Origin: Lachnoclostridium sp. UBA7097
Lineage (GTDB): Bacteria > Bacillota > Clostridia > Lachnospirales > Lachnospiraceae
Direction: 5' to 3'
DNA length: 8,544 nucleotides
NCBI GenBank assembly: GCA_002499945.1
Contig: DKYP01000165.1
Span: 1-8,544 of the forward strand
This document shows positions 1-6,180 of this stretch, piece after piece. Below the pieces are notes generated by a model. The model saw only the letters and a list, made by a program, of their open reading frames with translations, did not search any database and was not told the origin of the DNA. The stretch's first letter is position 1. Each line of letters opens with the position of its first letter. A program made the position numbers and the translations under genes.

Positions 1-132
1 TTTATTTTATGCGGTTATCCTGTATACTTCCTGTTCATCAAAGCAGAACTTGAACAGGAAAAAAACCACTGCTATTGTTTCTGTATAGGACAGAAGGCAG
101 TCCTGGAAAAAAGCACATTGGTAACACAATGA
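1..132 (+). other. Possible 3' end of an upstream gene (open frame running in from the window edge)
   Basis: Frame 1 is open from the window edge to a TGA at 130-132, giving a 43-residue tail that ends in KSTLVTQ. The frame offset by one base is also open, to a TAG at 86-88, so openness alone is weak evidence. The peptide is rich in Cys and aromatic residues (HCYCFC) and I recognise no family in it. It ends about 30 nt before the hpf promoter, which would be a natural place for a gene end. It could equally be non-coding. Confidence 0.2.
28..60. repeat. Perfect 10-bp inverted repeat with 13-nt spacer
   Basis: TTCCTGTTCA at 28-37 is the exact reverse complement of TGAACAGGAA at 51-60. On the plus strand it is followed by A residues rather than T, and on the minus strand the T-run precedes the arms. 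It therefore does not have the form of an intrinsic terminator on either strand. It could be an operator for a dimeric regulator, an RNA hairpin near the end of an upstream transcript, or chance within coding sequence. The arm centres are 23 bp apart, close to two helical turns. Confidence 0.5.
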
Positions 133-163
133 GTTAAATTATGGCAAAATTGTGCATTTTTAC

Positions 164-192
164 TTGATTATACTTTGTACATGCGTTATAAT
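164..192 (+). promoter_or_regulatory. Sigma-A-type promoter of hpf
   Basis: A -35 box TTGATT (164-169) and a consensus -10 box TATAAT (187-192) are separated by exactly 17 nt. Transcription would start near 199-200, leaving a leader of only about 23 nt before the hpf start codon. The leader contains the ribosome binding site AAAGGAG (209-215), 7 nt from the ATG. No sigma-H-like or sigma-B-like elements were evident, although hpf homologues in Bacillus are known to be stress-sigma controlled. Confidence 0.8.
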
Positions 193-222
193 AGATACAA
201 TAAACAGTAAAGGAGTGGTATT

Positions 223-750
223 ATGCAATATATTATTAGTGGGAAAAACATTGATGTAACTGAAGGTCTTAGGTCTGCGGTTAGTGACAAAATAGGGAAG
301 CTTGAGAGGTATTTCACTCCAGAGACAGAAGTACATGTTACCCTTAGTGTAGAGAAAGAGAGGCAGAAGATAGAAATTACCATACCGATGAAAGGAAACA
401 TAATAAGGGCGGAACAGGTTAGTGATGATATGTATGTTTCTATAGATTTAGTTGAAGAGATTATTGAGCGCCAGCTGCGCAAGTATAAGAATAAGATTAT
501 TGACCAGCAGCAGTCTGCAATAGGTCTTAGCAAGGCTTTTGTGGAGGAAGAGATAGAAGAAGATGATGAGATTAAGATTATACGCTCCAAGAGATTTGCA
601 ATGAAGCCAATGGACCCAGAAGAAGCATGTATCCAGATGGAGCTTCTTGGACATAATTTCTATGTTTTCCGTAATGCAACAACTGATGAAGTAAATGTTG
701 TTTATAAGAGGAAGGGTAATACATTTGGCCTTATAGAACCAGAGTTCTAA
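223..750 (+). CDS. hpf: Ribosome hibernation promoting factor, long form (HPF/YvyD family)
   Basis: This cytoplasmic protein binds the 30S subunit and, in the long-form family, pairs ribosomes into inactive 100S dimers in stationary phase or stress. The 175 residues fit the long form. Residues 1 to about 100 are the S30AE/RaiA-type ribosome-binding domain, opening with MQYIISGKNIDVTEGLR. An acidic, Lys-containing linker (about 105-118, EEEIEEDDE) follows. The C-terminal dimerisation domain (about 120-173) carries the family hallmarks KRFAMKPMDPEEACIQMELL, then GHNFYVFRNA, NVVYKRK and GLIEP. The ATG at 223 has a strong Shine-Dalgarno AAAGGAG at 7 nt and sits just after a consensus promoter, so the start is secure. 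The gene appears monocistronic, with its own promoter and terminator, and is convergent with the transporter cluster. It looks like conserved chromosomal backbone and is unrelated to the cluster by function. Confidence 0.97.
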   Translation: MQYIISGKNIDVTEGLRSAVSDKIGKLERYFTPETEVHVTLSVEKERQKIEITIPMKGNIIRAEQVSDDMYVSIDLVEEIIERQLRKYKNKIIDQQQSAIGLSKAFVEEEIEEDDEIKIIRSKRFAMKPMDPEEACIQMELLGHNFYVFRNATTDEVNVVYKRKGNTFGLIEPEF

Positions 751-784
751 GATATATTTATAACAGATAATTATTTATAAATGG

Positions 785-817
785 CTGCAAGGGTGTAAGT
801 CCTTGCAGTTTTTATTT
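785..817 (+). terminator. Intrinsic terminator of hpf
   Basis: CTGCAAGG (785-792) and CCTTGCAG (801-808) form a perfect 8-bp stem with an 8-nt loop, followed at once by TTTTTATTT. It lies 34 nt after the hpf stop codon. On the minus strand the same hairpin is followed by CCATTTATAAAT, which is a poor U-tract. At best it is a weak second-direction terminator for the convergent operon, whose last stop codon is about 85 nt away. Confidence 0.9.
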
Positions 818-892
818 AACAAGCGCATATATAGTAATATGTGGCTGGTATTTAAGAATGCAGATAAGAAGGAAAGATGGTCCTTATGGTGT

Positions 893-2017
893 CTAGTCCG
901 GGCTGTGCTTTTTATTTATCCGTTTCTTTATTTTGTTATCTGCTGCTTTATAAATCCATGCAATAACCCTGGTACATAGTAAAACCGGGTATATAACTGC
1001 AATTATAAGGATTCCTGTGTAAAGTTCCCGTTTGGTATCACGTGCTTTTGCTGCATTTTCCCAATATGGATATGCAACGGGCTGTGTACCTGATGCCTTA
1101 TAGAAAAAGTTTTTCAGGTTATCCATAACATAAAAGAAATCTGTTCTTTTGCTGTTTTCGGTTATTACCATTTTACGGTTTTCTGTACCAAGGCTTTTTT
1201 GCATAAGGTCTATAGCCCAGCCTTGTACAGGATTTGGGATTACTGTTTCATAGCATGTAATTGGGATTTTGCCTGCCTTTTCTTCTGTACCTGTATCTAA
1301 AGTATTGCCTGTTTCCCCGGATGCCCCGTCTTGTTTCTGGTATTCTTTGCAAAAAGCACTGTAAGGAAGCCATGCACGGTTTATTTCCCCATATGTCTTT
1401 TTTTCTTCTTGCTGGCTTGTATCCACTACACCTGCAACATAATATGTGTTGCCATTTATTTTAAATGGCATGCCTGCTACATTCTCCCCGCCAAAAAGCT
1501 GCCATGCAAGTTCTTTATCAATTACAGCACGGTCTTTCATAACATCACTATCCGAATATGCAAAGCCAGACAGCCATACAGGCTGGTGGAAAAAGAAAAA
1601 ATCCCCGCCTGTTGCTGTCACTTTTGCATTTGCTGTATTTTTTCCATTACTAAATTCCATTAAGCCTTCACAACTGAAACAGTCTTTTATAATTCCTTTG
1701 TTGCTATCATTACTGTCATTATTATTGCTGTCATTATTTGAAATGGAATTTTCCCGGAATGACATTTGTAAATTGCTTATAAGGGTATCCCTGTCACTTT
1801 CTTTCCAGTTTTCTTCTGGGGACATATACACAGAAATATATGCGAACCTCTGCCTGCCTGACTGCCAGTGTATTGCTGCATTGGCTTCATTTTCCTTTTT
1901 ATTGGTTTTATGTAGCAGGCAAAGGCACGCCATAACTGTAATAACACATAACAGAAATGCTATAAATCTTATTTTATTTTTTACTCTGCCTGAAAAAACT
2001 TTCATATAAACAACCAT
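893..2017 (-). CDS. Membrane protein with MacB-type extracellular core domain but no complete FtsX core
   Basis: Seen: 374 residues with a basic N-terminus, a membrane segment at about 16-35, a large extracellular region, a second membrane segment at about 333-355 and a Lys/Arg-rich tail. Residues about 135-200 resemble the MacB periplasmic core domain of FtsX-type ABC proteins. They show a GGDFF element, WLSG, then DRAVIDKELAWQLFGGENVA, GMPFKING and TYYVAGVVD. Known: MacB-type permeases have four membrane helices, the extracellular domain lying between the first and second. Here the chain ends after the equivalent of helix 2, and no ATPase domain is present. It is thus an orphan extracellular domain held by two helices, or a remnant; the intact frame argues against simple decay. 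An Asn/Ser/Asp-rich insert lies at about 91-106, and a CxxC pair (C113, C116) plus C223 and C255 lie outside the membrane. It follows the adaptor gene by 9 nt. The start is uncertain: ATG at 2015-2017 has GGAAAGG almost abutting it, and a second ATG at 2003-2005 (residue 5) is 13 nt from the same element. Confidence 0.75.
   Translation of the reverse strand: MVVYMKVFSGRVKNKIRFIAFLLCVITVMACLCLLHKTNKKENEANAAIHWQSGRQRFAYISVYMSPEENWKESDRDTLISNLQMSFRENSISNNDSNNNDSNDSNKGIIKDCFSCEGLMEFSNGKNTANAKVTATGGDFFFFHQPVWLSGFAYSDSDVMKDRAVIDKELAWQLFGGENVAGMPFKINGNTYYVAGVVDTSQQEEKKTYGEINRAWLPYSAFCKEYQKQDGASGETGNTLDTGTEEKAGKIPITCYETVIPNPVQGWAIDLMQKSLGTENRKMVITENSKRTDFFYVMDNLKNFFYKASGTQPVAYPYWENAAKARDTKRELYTGILIIAVIYPVLLCTRVIAWIYKAADNKIKKRINKKHSPD
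1700..1747 (-). repeat. Low-complexity Asn/Ser/Asp tract inside the MacB-like gene
   Basis: Residues about 91-106 read SISNNDSNNNDSNDSN and are encoded by near-repeats of TGTCATTATTATTGC-like units on the plus strand. Such simple-sequence tracts usually form a flexible surface loop and can vary in length between strains. It lies in the extracellular part, ahead of the recognisable core domain motifs. Confidence 0.7.
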
Positions 2018-2026
2018 GCCTTTCCA

Positions 2027-4339
2027 TTACTGCTGTGCAAGACGTACATAATCACCTTTTTCAACAGCCTTTGAAGCAGTAGTAATAATATTTGCATAAT
2101 TATCAAATCCAGCTGATACCGCTGATTGTGTTTCATTTTGTGCAAGAACCTTTACTTCTTCCCTTCTGGCAATATAACGGTTGCCTACAGGGCTTGATTT
2201 TTCCTGTATTACCAGTACAAATTTACCATCACTGTCTTCACGTATTGCACTTGTAGGGACTATGTAATCATAATTTGCCTTTTTCTCCCCAACAGATATA
2301 CTTAATGAAGTACCATTTTCAATATTGCCGCCTGAAATATTAAATACAAGGGTTCTGCCAGCAGACGGGTTTTGTGAATCTGTCTTTATATTTGACAGGA
2401 TTACCTTTAGGTCATCATCCAATATATTTAATACTGTAGCATTATCACCACGTTTAACCAGTTTGCTCTGCTCCATTGTCACAGGTATGCTTATCTGGTA
2501 TCCCCTGCCGCCTGGCTGTATATGCAGCAGGCTGTTCCCGGGTGCTGTATTTTCCCCGGTTTTTGCAGTTATATCCGAAATAGTGCCAGCAAGCTTTGCC
2601 CTGATTTTTAAGTTTTTACGCTTTCTTTTAAGACGGTTAATTTCATCTTTTTTCATTTCGATTGTTTCTGCCTTCTGTTCATTTTCAAGGGAAGCAACCT
2701 GGATTTTAAGTTTATCATCATTTTTTTCTTTGGCAAGATTTACATAAAGGGTTTCAAGCGCCTTGCGCTTCTCCTGTACAGCCTGGTTTAATGTATCAAT
2801 TGTACTTCCATCTGCCTTCTGGTAAGAATCTGCTTGTGCCTTTGCTGCCTCATAATCTGCCTGGAGCTGTGAATATGAAGTTTCAAGCTTTGTCTTCTGG
2901 CTGTTAAGGCTGGATTTCTGCCTTTTTAATGTTTTAATAGCCGCTTCTGTCTGTTCCAGCTTTGCACTGTTTTCGCTTTTAAGTACACTCTGTGCATCTT
3001 CAAGCTGGCGCTGTGCATCTTTTAACTTTTTCTGTGCATTATAAAGCTCTGCCTCTGCTGTTTCAAGCTGTGCTTTCCTGCCTTCAGCCAGTGATTTTTC
3101 ACTTTCAAGCGAATTTATTTCACTTTGTACTTCTGTAATGTCTTCTTCTTTTTCTGCAATATCCTGACGGACCTGGCCTACTTTTTTATTAACTGTTATT
3201 GCTGCATTCTTTTTTGCAGTTTCAAGGTCCTCCTCCAAATCACTGAGTTCCCTTTCCTTAGCTTCTATCTGTTTCTTTATAGAATTATATTCCTGTTTTG
3301 CACTGGCTAACTGCTGCCAGTATTGTTCCATTGTTTCATCATCAGCAGTAGAATAAAGGTAATTAAGTTCTGAAATATTGGCATTTGCATCTGCTGCCTG
3401 GGAATTAAGGTCAGATATTTCAGCTTTGCAGTCACGTATCCTTCTGTTTAAGCTTGTAATAGTATCATCTGCTTCTGTCATAGAGTCATTTAAACTATTC
3501 CTTAAATCTGCAAGTTCCCTCTGTAAATCTTTAAGCTCTTTCCTTTTTGCCTTTAATTCATCTTCAATAGTTGTGGAAGTGCGGCTGTCCTCATACTGTT
3601 TCACCTTATCCTCAGCATCTTCCGCTTCCCTTTTTGCGGCTGTTACTGCTGCATTAAGCTCCTGGAGGTTTCCATCGCTTTCACCGCCAAGTTCTGCTTT
3701 TTCATTTTCGAGGCTTTCCAGTTCAATGTCAACCTGTGAAATCTCATCAGTTTTTTCTGCTACTTCATCAGCTTTTTCCAACATTGCTACTTTAGCATTA
3801 TAAGCCTTCTCTTTAAGTTTTTCGTATGTTTCTTTCTTCCTGGTGTTTTCTTTTTTGGCATCTTCTATATCTTTAAGCGCCTTATTCAAATCTTTTTTTG
3901 CATATTTTATTTCCAGTGAATTTGAAGCATAACCAGGAACAGGCATTTCAAGAAGTGACTTTGCATACTCATGGTTAAGTGTCATAAGGTCTGACTTTGC
4001 CTGGTTAAGCGCATCTGCACTGGCTTCACCCGCAAGGACAAATAAAACCTGTCCTTTTTTAACCTTATCCCCTTCTTTTACCAGTATTTTTAAGATTTCC
4101 CTTTCTTTTTTACAGCTTACATCTACAGGCTCCCTCGCCTCAACATAACCTTCACCACGTATCTTTGTAGTAAGAGTGCCTGACTCTGCATAGGCAGTTT
4201 CTACCTCTGCAAGCGAATAATTCATAATAGTATTGGAAAAAAATGTAAGTAAAAGCATAATTACCAGAAATATAATAGCAATATTTTTAATTCTGTCCTT
4301 ACGTTTCTGGTATTTTTTTTCTAAATCCTGTTCTGCCAT
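2027..4339 (-). CDS. Membrane-fusion (HlyD/MacA-type) adaptor with a giant coiled coil
   Basis: Seen: 770 residues with a charged cytoplasmic N-terminus, one membrane helix (about 17-36), then an extracellular chain. The first lipoyl half-motif is at about 70-102 (VKEGDKVKKGQVLFVL). About 470 residues of heptad-rich coiled coil follow (about 105-576). The second lipoyl half (about 579-607, LAGTISDITAKTGENTAPGN) and a beta-barrel plus membrane-proximal region (about 613-770, including YIVPTSAIRED) complete the family order. Known: adaptors of this family link an inner-membrane pump to outer parts, usually with hairpins of tens to about 150 residues. Here the hairpin is several times longer. 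The predicted turn (about 328-341, TADDET) falls almost exactly at its midpoint. Local breaks occur at PVPG (133-136), GG (218-219) and 508-512. Related segments such as ESLENEKAEL (208-217) and NSLESEKSLAEG (409-420) hint at internal duplication. The ATG follows the MalG-type gene by 34 nt, with AAAGGAG 12 nt upstream. No TolC or ABC ATPase gene is adjacent. Confidence 0.85.
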   Translation of the reverse strand: MAEQDLEKKYQKRKDRIKNIAIIFLVIMLLLTFFSNTIMNYSLAEVETAYAESGTLTTKIRGEGYVEAREPVDVSCKKEREILKILVKEGDKVKKGQVLFVLAGEASADALNQAKSDLMTLNHEYAKSLLEMPVPGYASNSLEIKYAKKDLNKALKDIEDAKKENTRKKETYEKLKEKAYNAKVAMLEKADEVAEKTDEISQVDIELESLENEKAELGGESDGNLQELNAAVTAAKREAEDAEDKVKQYEDSRTSTTIEDELKAKRKELKDLQRELADLRNSLNDSMTEADDTITSLNRRIRDCKAEISDLNSQAADANANISELNYLYSTADDETMEQYWQQLASAKQEYNSIKKQIEAKERELSDLEEDLETAKKNAAITVNKKVGQVRQDIAEKEEDITEVQSEINSLESEKSLAEGRKAQLETAEAELYNAQKKLKDAQRQLEDAQSVLKSENSAKLEQTEAAIKTLKRQKSSLNSQKTKLETSYSQLQADYEAAKAQADSYQKADGSTIDTLNQAVQEKRKALETLYVNLAKEKNDDKLKIQVASLENEQKAETIEMKKDEINRLKRKRKNLKIRAKLAGTISDITAKTGENTAPGNSLLHIQPGGRGYQISIPVTMEQSKLVKRGDNATVLNILDDDLKVILSNIKTDSQNPSAGRTLVFNISGGNIENGTSLSISVGEKKANYDYIVPTSAIREDSDGKFVLVIQEKSSPVGNRYIARREEVKVLAQNETQSAVSAGFDNYANIITTASKAVEKGDYVRLAQQ

Positions 4340-4373
4340 AAGAAATATTTTCTCCTTTCCAAGGGCACACTTC

Positions 4374-5276
4374 CTAACCCTTTAATCCGCCAGAATATGA
4401 AATACCCTCTACCAGATATTCCTCTCCATATAAGAATATTAAAATGCCTGGAACCATATATACAGTTGCAACTGCAAATGCAAGGCTTATCTCACTTGAA
4501 TTTATTTTGGAGAGAAAAACCGAAAGCGGGTGCAGTTCTTCGTTTTTAAGTAATATAAGCGGCTGTTCAACCATATTCCAGTAATCAATAAATATAAGTA
4601 TTGATACAGAAACCATTGCCCCTTTGCAAAGAGGCACACATATTCTTGAAAAAATCTGCCATTCACCTGCGCCGTCAATTTTTGCTGCTTCTATAAGTGA
4701 CCCTGGTATGCGCCGCATAAATTTGGTAAACAAAAATACACTAAATGGGGAAGTCATCCCTGGCAGCCATATTGCCCATTTTGTATCAAGAAGCCCAAGC
4801 CAGTCTGTTACAAGGTAATTAGGGACAAGTGTTACCTGGTATGGAAGGAGCATAAGTATAATATATAAAAAAAACAGGATTTCCTTTACCCTTCCCCGGA
4901 ACCTTGTAAAACTGTATGCTGCAAGTATTGCAATAATAACCTGTACTATAAGGACTGGCACAGTATATATTACTGCATTCCAGAATTTAAGCAGATACTC
5001 AGGGCTGTTAAAAAGGACTGTTGCATACTGTTTAAAAGTCACCATATCAGGAATAAATTTAAGGTTTACTTTTTCTGATATATATCCTGCACTTTCATTA
5101 TCATTAAAAACCATTCCGTAATTTGCCTTGATTTCCTGCGGGCTCATAAAGGAATTGGCTATTGTAAGGACAGTAGGAAGCATGAAAAATATTGCCATTG
5201 CCAATGCAATTACAAATAATACCACAGACTTTTTATGCCGTTTTTTATGCTTTAACCTGGAAGGTTTAATCTTCAA
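4374..5276 (-). CDS. ABC sugar-type importer permease, MalG/UgpE family
   Basis: This is an inner-membrane subunit that pairs with the permease encoded upstream to form the translocation pore of a carbohydrate-class (CUT1) importer. About six hydrophobic segments can be traced. The cytoplasmic EAA loop is fully conserved: IEAAKIDGAGEWQIFSRI followed by CVPL, which is where the ATPase docks in this family. The C-terminus ends YLVEGISYSGGLKG, the usual family ending. The frame is open up to a TTG at 5298-5300, which has no good ribosome binding site. I chose the TTG at 5274-5276 because AGGTGAGG (5280-5287) lies just upstream, giving a protein of 300 residues starting LKIKPSRLK. This start overlaps the end of the preceding permease gene by 11 nt, suggesting translational coupling. 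The longer form would have 308 residues. Function is secure at family level; the substrate is unknown. Confidence 0.9.
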   Translation of the reverse strand: MKIKPSRLKHKKRHKKSVVLFVIALAMAIFFMLPTVLTIANSFMSPQEIKANYGMVFNDNESAGYISEKVNLKFIPDMVTFKQYATVLFNSPEYLLKFWNAVIYTVPVLIVQVIIAILAAYSFTRFRGRVKEILFFLYIILMLLPYQVTLVPNYLVTDWLGLLDTKWAIWLPGMTSPFSVFLFTKFMRRIPGSLIEAAKIDGAGEWQIFSRICVPLCKGAMVSVSILIFIDYWNMVEQPLILLKNEELHPLSVFLSKINSSEISLAFAVATVYMVPGILIFLYGEEYLVEGISYSGGLKG

Positions 5277-6180
5277 AATCCTCACCTGCCTTACTTTCAA
5301 TAAAGAATAAAATACCTATTACAATAATCATAAATACGCACATTACAACAGCCGCTGACGACAGTTTCTGGTAATCTAAGGATTCAAAAGTATTATTCAT
5401 AAAGTGCTGCAGCATATAAAGTGATTCATATGGGTAAGCACCTGATAAAAGGTAAACCTCCCTGAATACTTTAAATGAATTCATAAGTGATAAGATTATT
5501 ACAAATAAAACAGTTGAATTTATATACCTTAGTTTAATCCTGAAAAATATTGTAAACTTTCCTGCTGCTTCAAGCTGTGCAACTTCTATTATATCTTTTG
5601 GGACACTTCCAAGTGCTGCCATAAATAAAATCATATTGTAACCTAAGTTCTTCCATAGGAACATACTGATAACAACCACCATACTGTAATCAGACTTAAG
5701 CCAGTCAATGCCCTTAAAACCAAAAACTTCAAGCAGGCTGTTCATAGCCCCGTGTGCATTAAAAATAACCTGCCATATAAGTACAACTGATGCCACAGGA
5801 ACCATCATAGGGCAAAGAAAAAATGTCCTGAACTGGCTTTGCCATGGTATATTGGCATCAAGCAGCACTGCAAGCAGTAAAGAAAGCACTACTGCAAGCG
5901 GTACTGCAATGGCTGAAAAAAGAAGGCTGTTTTTTGCTGCCTGTAAAAAAGCATCATTTGAAAAAAGCATCTTAAAATTATCAAGGCCTGCAAACTTGCC
6001 ATCAACAGGTGCATCAACCAGTGAATAATAAATAATTACTATAAATGGTACAACCATAAATACCATAACACCAATAAAACTTGGTGCAAGATATATACCT
6101 GATACCAGATGTTCCTTTAAATGGATTTTATTTCTGGCTTTATTTCTTTTTTTACTCTTTTTAAGAATTTTCACTGACAT
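5266..6180 (-). CDS. ABC sugar-type importer permease, MalF/UgpA family
   Basis: Inner-membrane partner of the MalG-type permease. The 304 residues start with a very basic segment (about 1-20), then the family opening GIYLAPSFIGVMVFMVVPF (28-46), YYSLVDAP and a GLDNFK element near 65-70. About six membrane segments follow, ending in an acidic tail (GEDFED). The EAA loop is recognisable (EVAQLEAAGKFTIFFRIKLR, 199-218) but degenerate: the usual DGA is EAA and the usual Leu-Pro is Leu-Arg. In the MalG-type partner this loop is canonical, so the two ATPase docking sites may be unequal. The ATG at 6178-6180 lies 20 nt inside the end of the binding-protein gene, with AGGG 9 nt upstream, which implies translational coupling. 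It overlaps the next gene by 11 nt at its other end. No ATPase gene is nearby. Confidence 0.92.
   Translation of the reverse strand: MSVKILKKSKKRNKARNKIHLKEHLVSGIYLAPSFIGVMVFMVVPFIVIIYYSLVDAPVDGKFAGLDNFKMLFSNDAFLQAAKNSLLFSAIAVPLAVVLSLLLAVLLDANIPWQSQFRTFFLCPMMVPVASVVLIWQVIFNAHGAMNSLLEVFGFKGIDWLKSDYSMVVVISMFLWKNLGYNMILFMAALGSVPKDIIEVAQLEAAGKFTIFFRIKLRYINSTVLFVIILSLMNSFKVFREVYLLSGAYPYESLYMLQHFMNNTFESLDYQKLSSAAVVMCVFMIIVIGILFFIESKAGEDFED
5280..5287 (-). promoter_or_regulatory. Ribosome binding site that favours the TTG start at 5274-5276
   Basis: The minus strand reads AGGTGAGG followed by ATT and then TTG. AGGTGA matches the end of the anti-Shine-Dalgarno complement and leaves 5 nt before the TTG. 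The same AGGTGAGG string serves the first gene of the operon at 8481-8488. The upstream TTG (5298-5300) has only a distant AGG, and a GTG at 5283-5285 lies inside this site. Confidence 0.6.

Noticed and set aside
87..104. Hairpin AGGAC-N8-GTCCT upstream of hpf, considered as a terminator or leader element
   Set aside because: The stem is 5 bp and is followed by GGAAAAAA. It also lies upstream of the hpf promoter, so it cannot be part of the hpf leader.
186..590. Open frame of 134 residues on the minus strand, opposite hpf
   Set aside because: It covers the hpf promoter and coding region in reverse and yields a Ser/Ile/Leu-rich sequence without motifs. hpf on the plus strand is beyond doubt.
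869..885. Small hairpin AAGGA-N7-TCCTT just after the MacB-like gene, considered as its terminator
   Set aside because: The stem is only 5 bp, and on the minus strand it is followed by CTTATCTGC rather than a T-run.
1446..2009. Open frame of 187 residues on the plus strand, opposite the MacB-like gene
   Set aside because: It is fully antisense to a gene with recognisable domain motifs. Its Ser/Leu/Phe-rich, low-complexity protein is what a reverse reading of that gene would give, and I saw no ribosome binding site or family motif.
3378..3803. Open frame of 141 residues on the plus strand, opposite the coiled-coil region of the adaptor
   Set aside because: Its Ser/Ala/Phe-rich protein is the mirror of Glu/Lys/Ala-rich coiled-coil codons, a common artefact.
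2324..4030. Coiled-coil gene considered as a phage tape-measure or SMC-like protein
   Set aside because: The coil is bracketed by both lipoyl halves and by an N-terminal membrane helix and C-terminal beta domain, the exact order of membrane-fusion adaptors, and no phage or Walker motifs are present.
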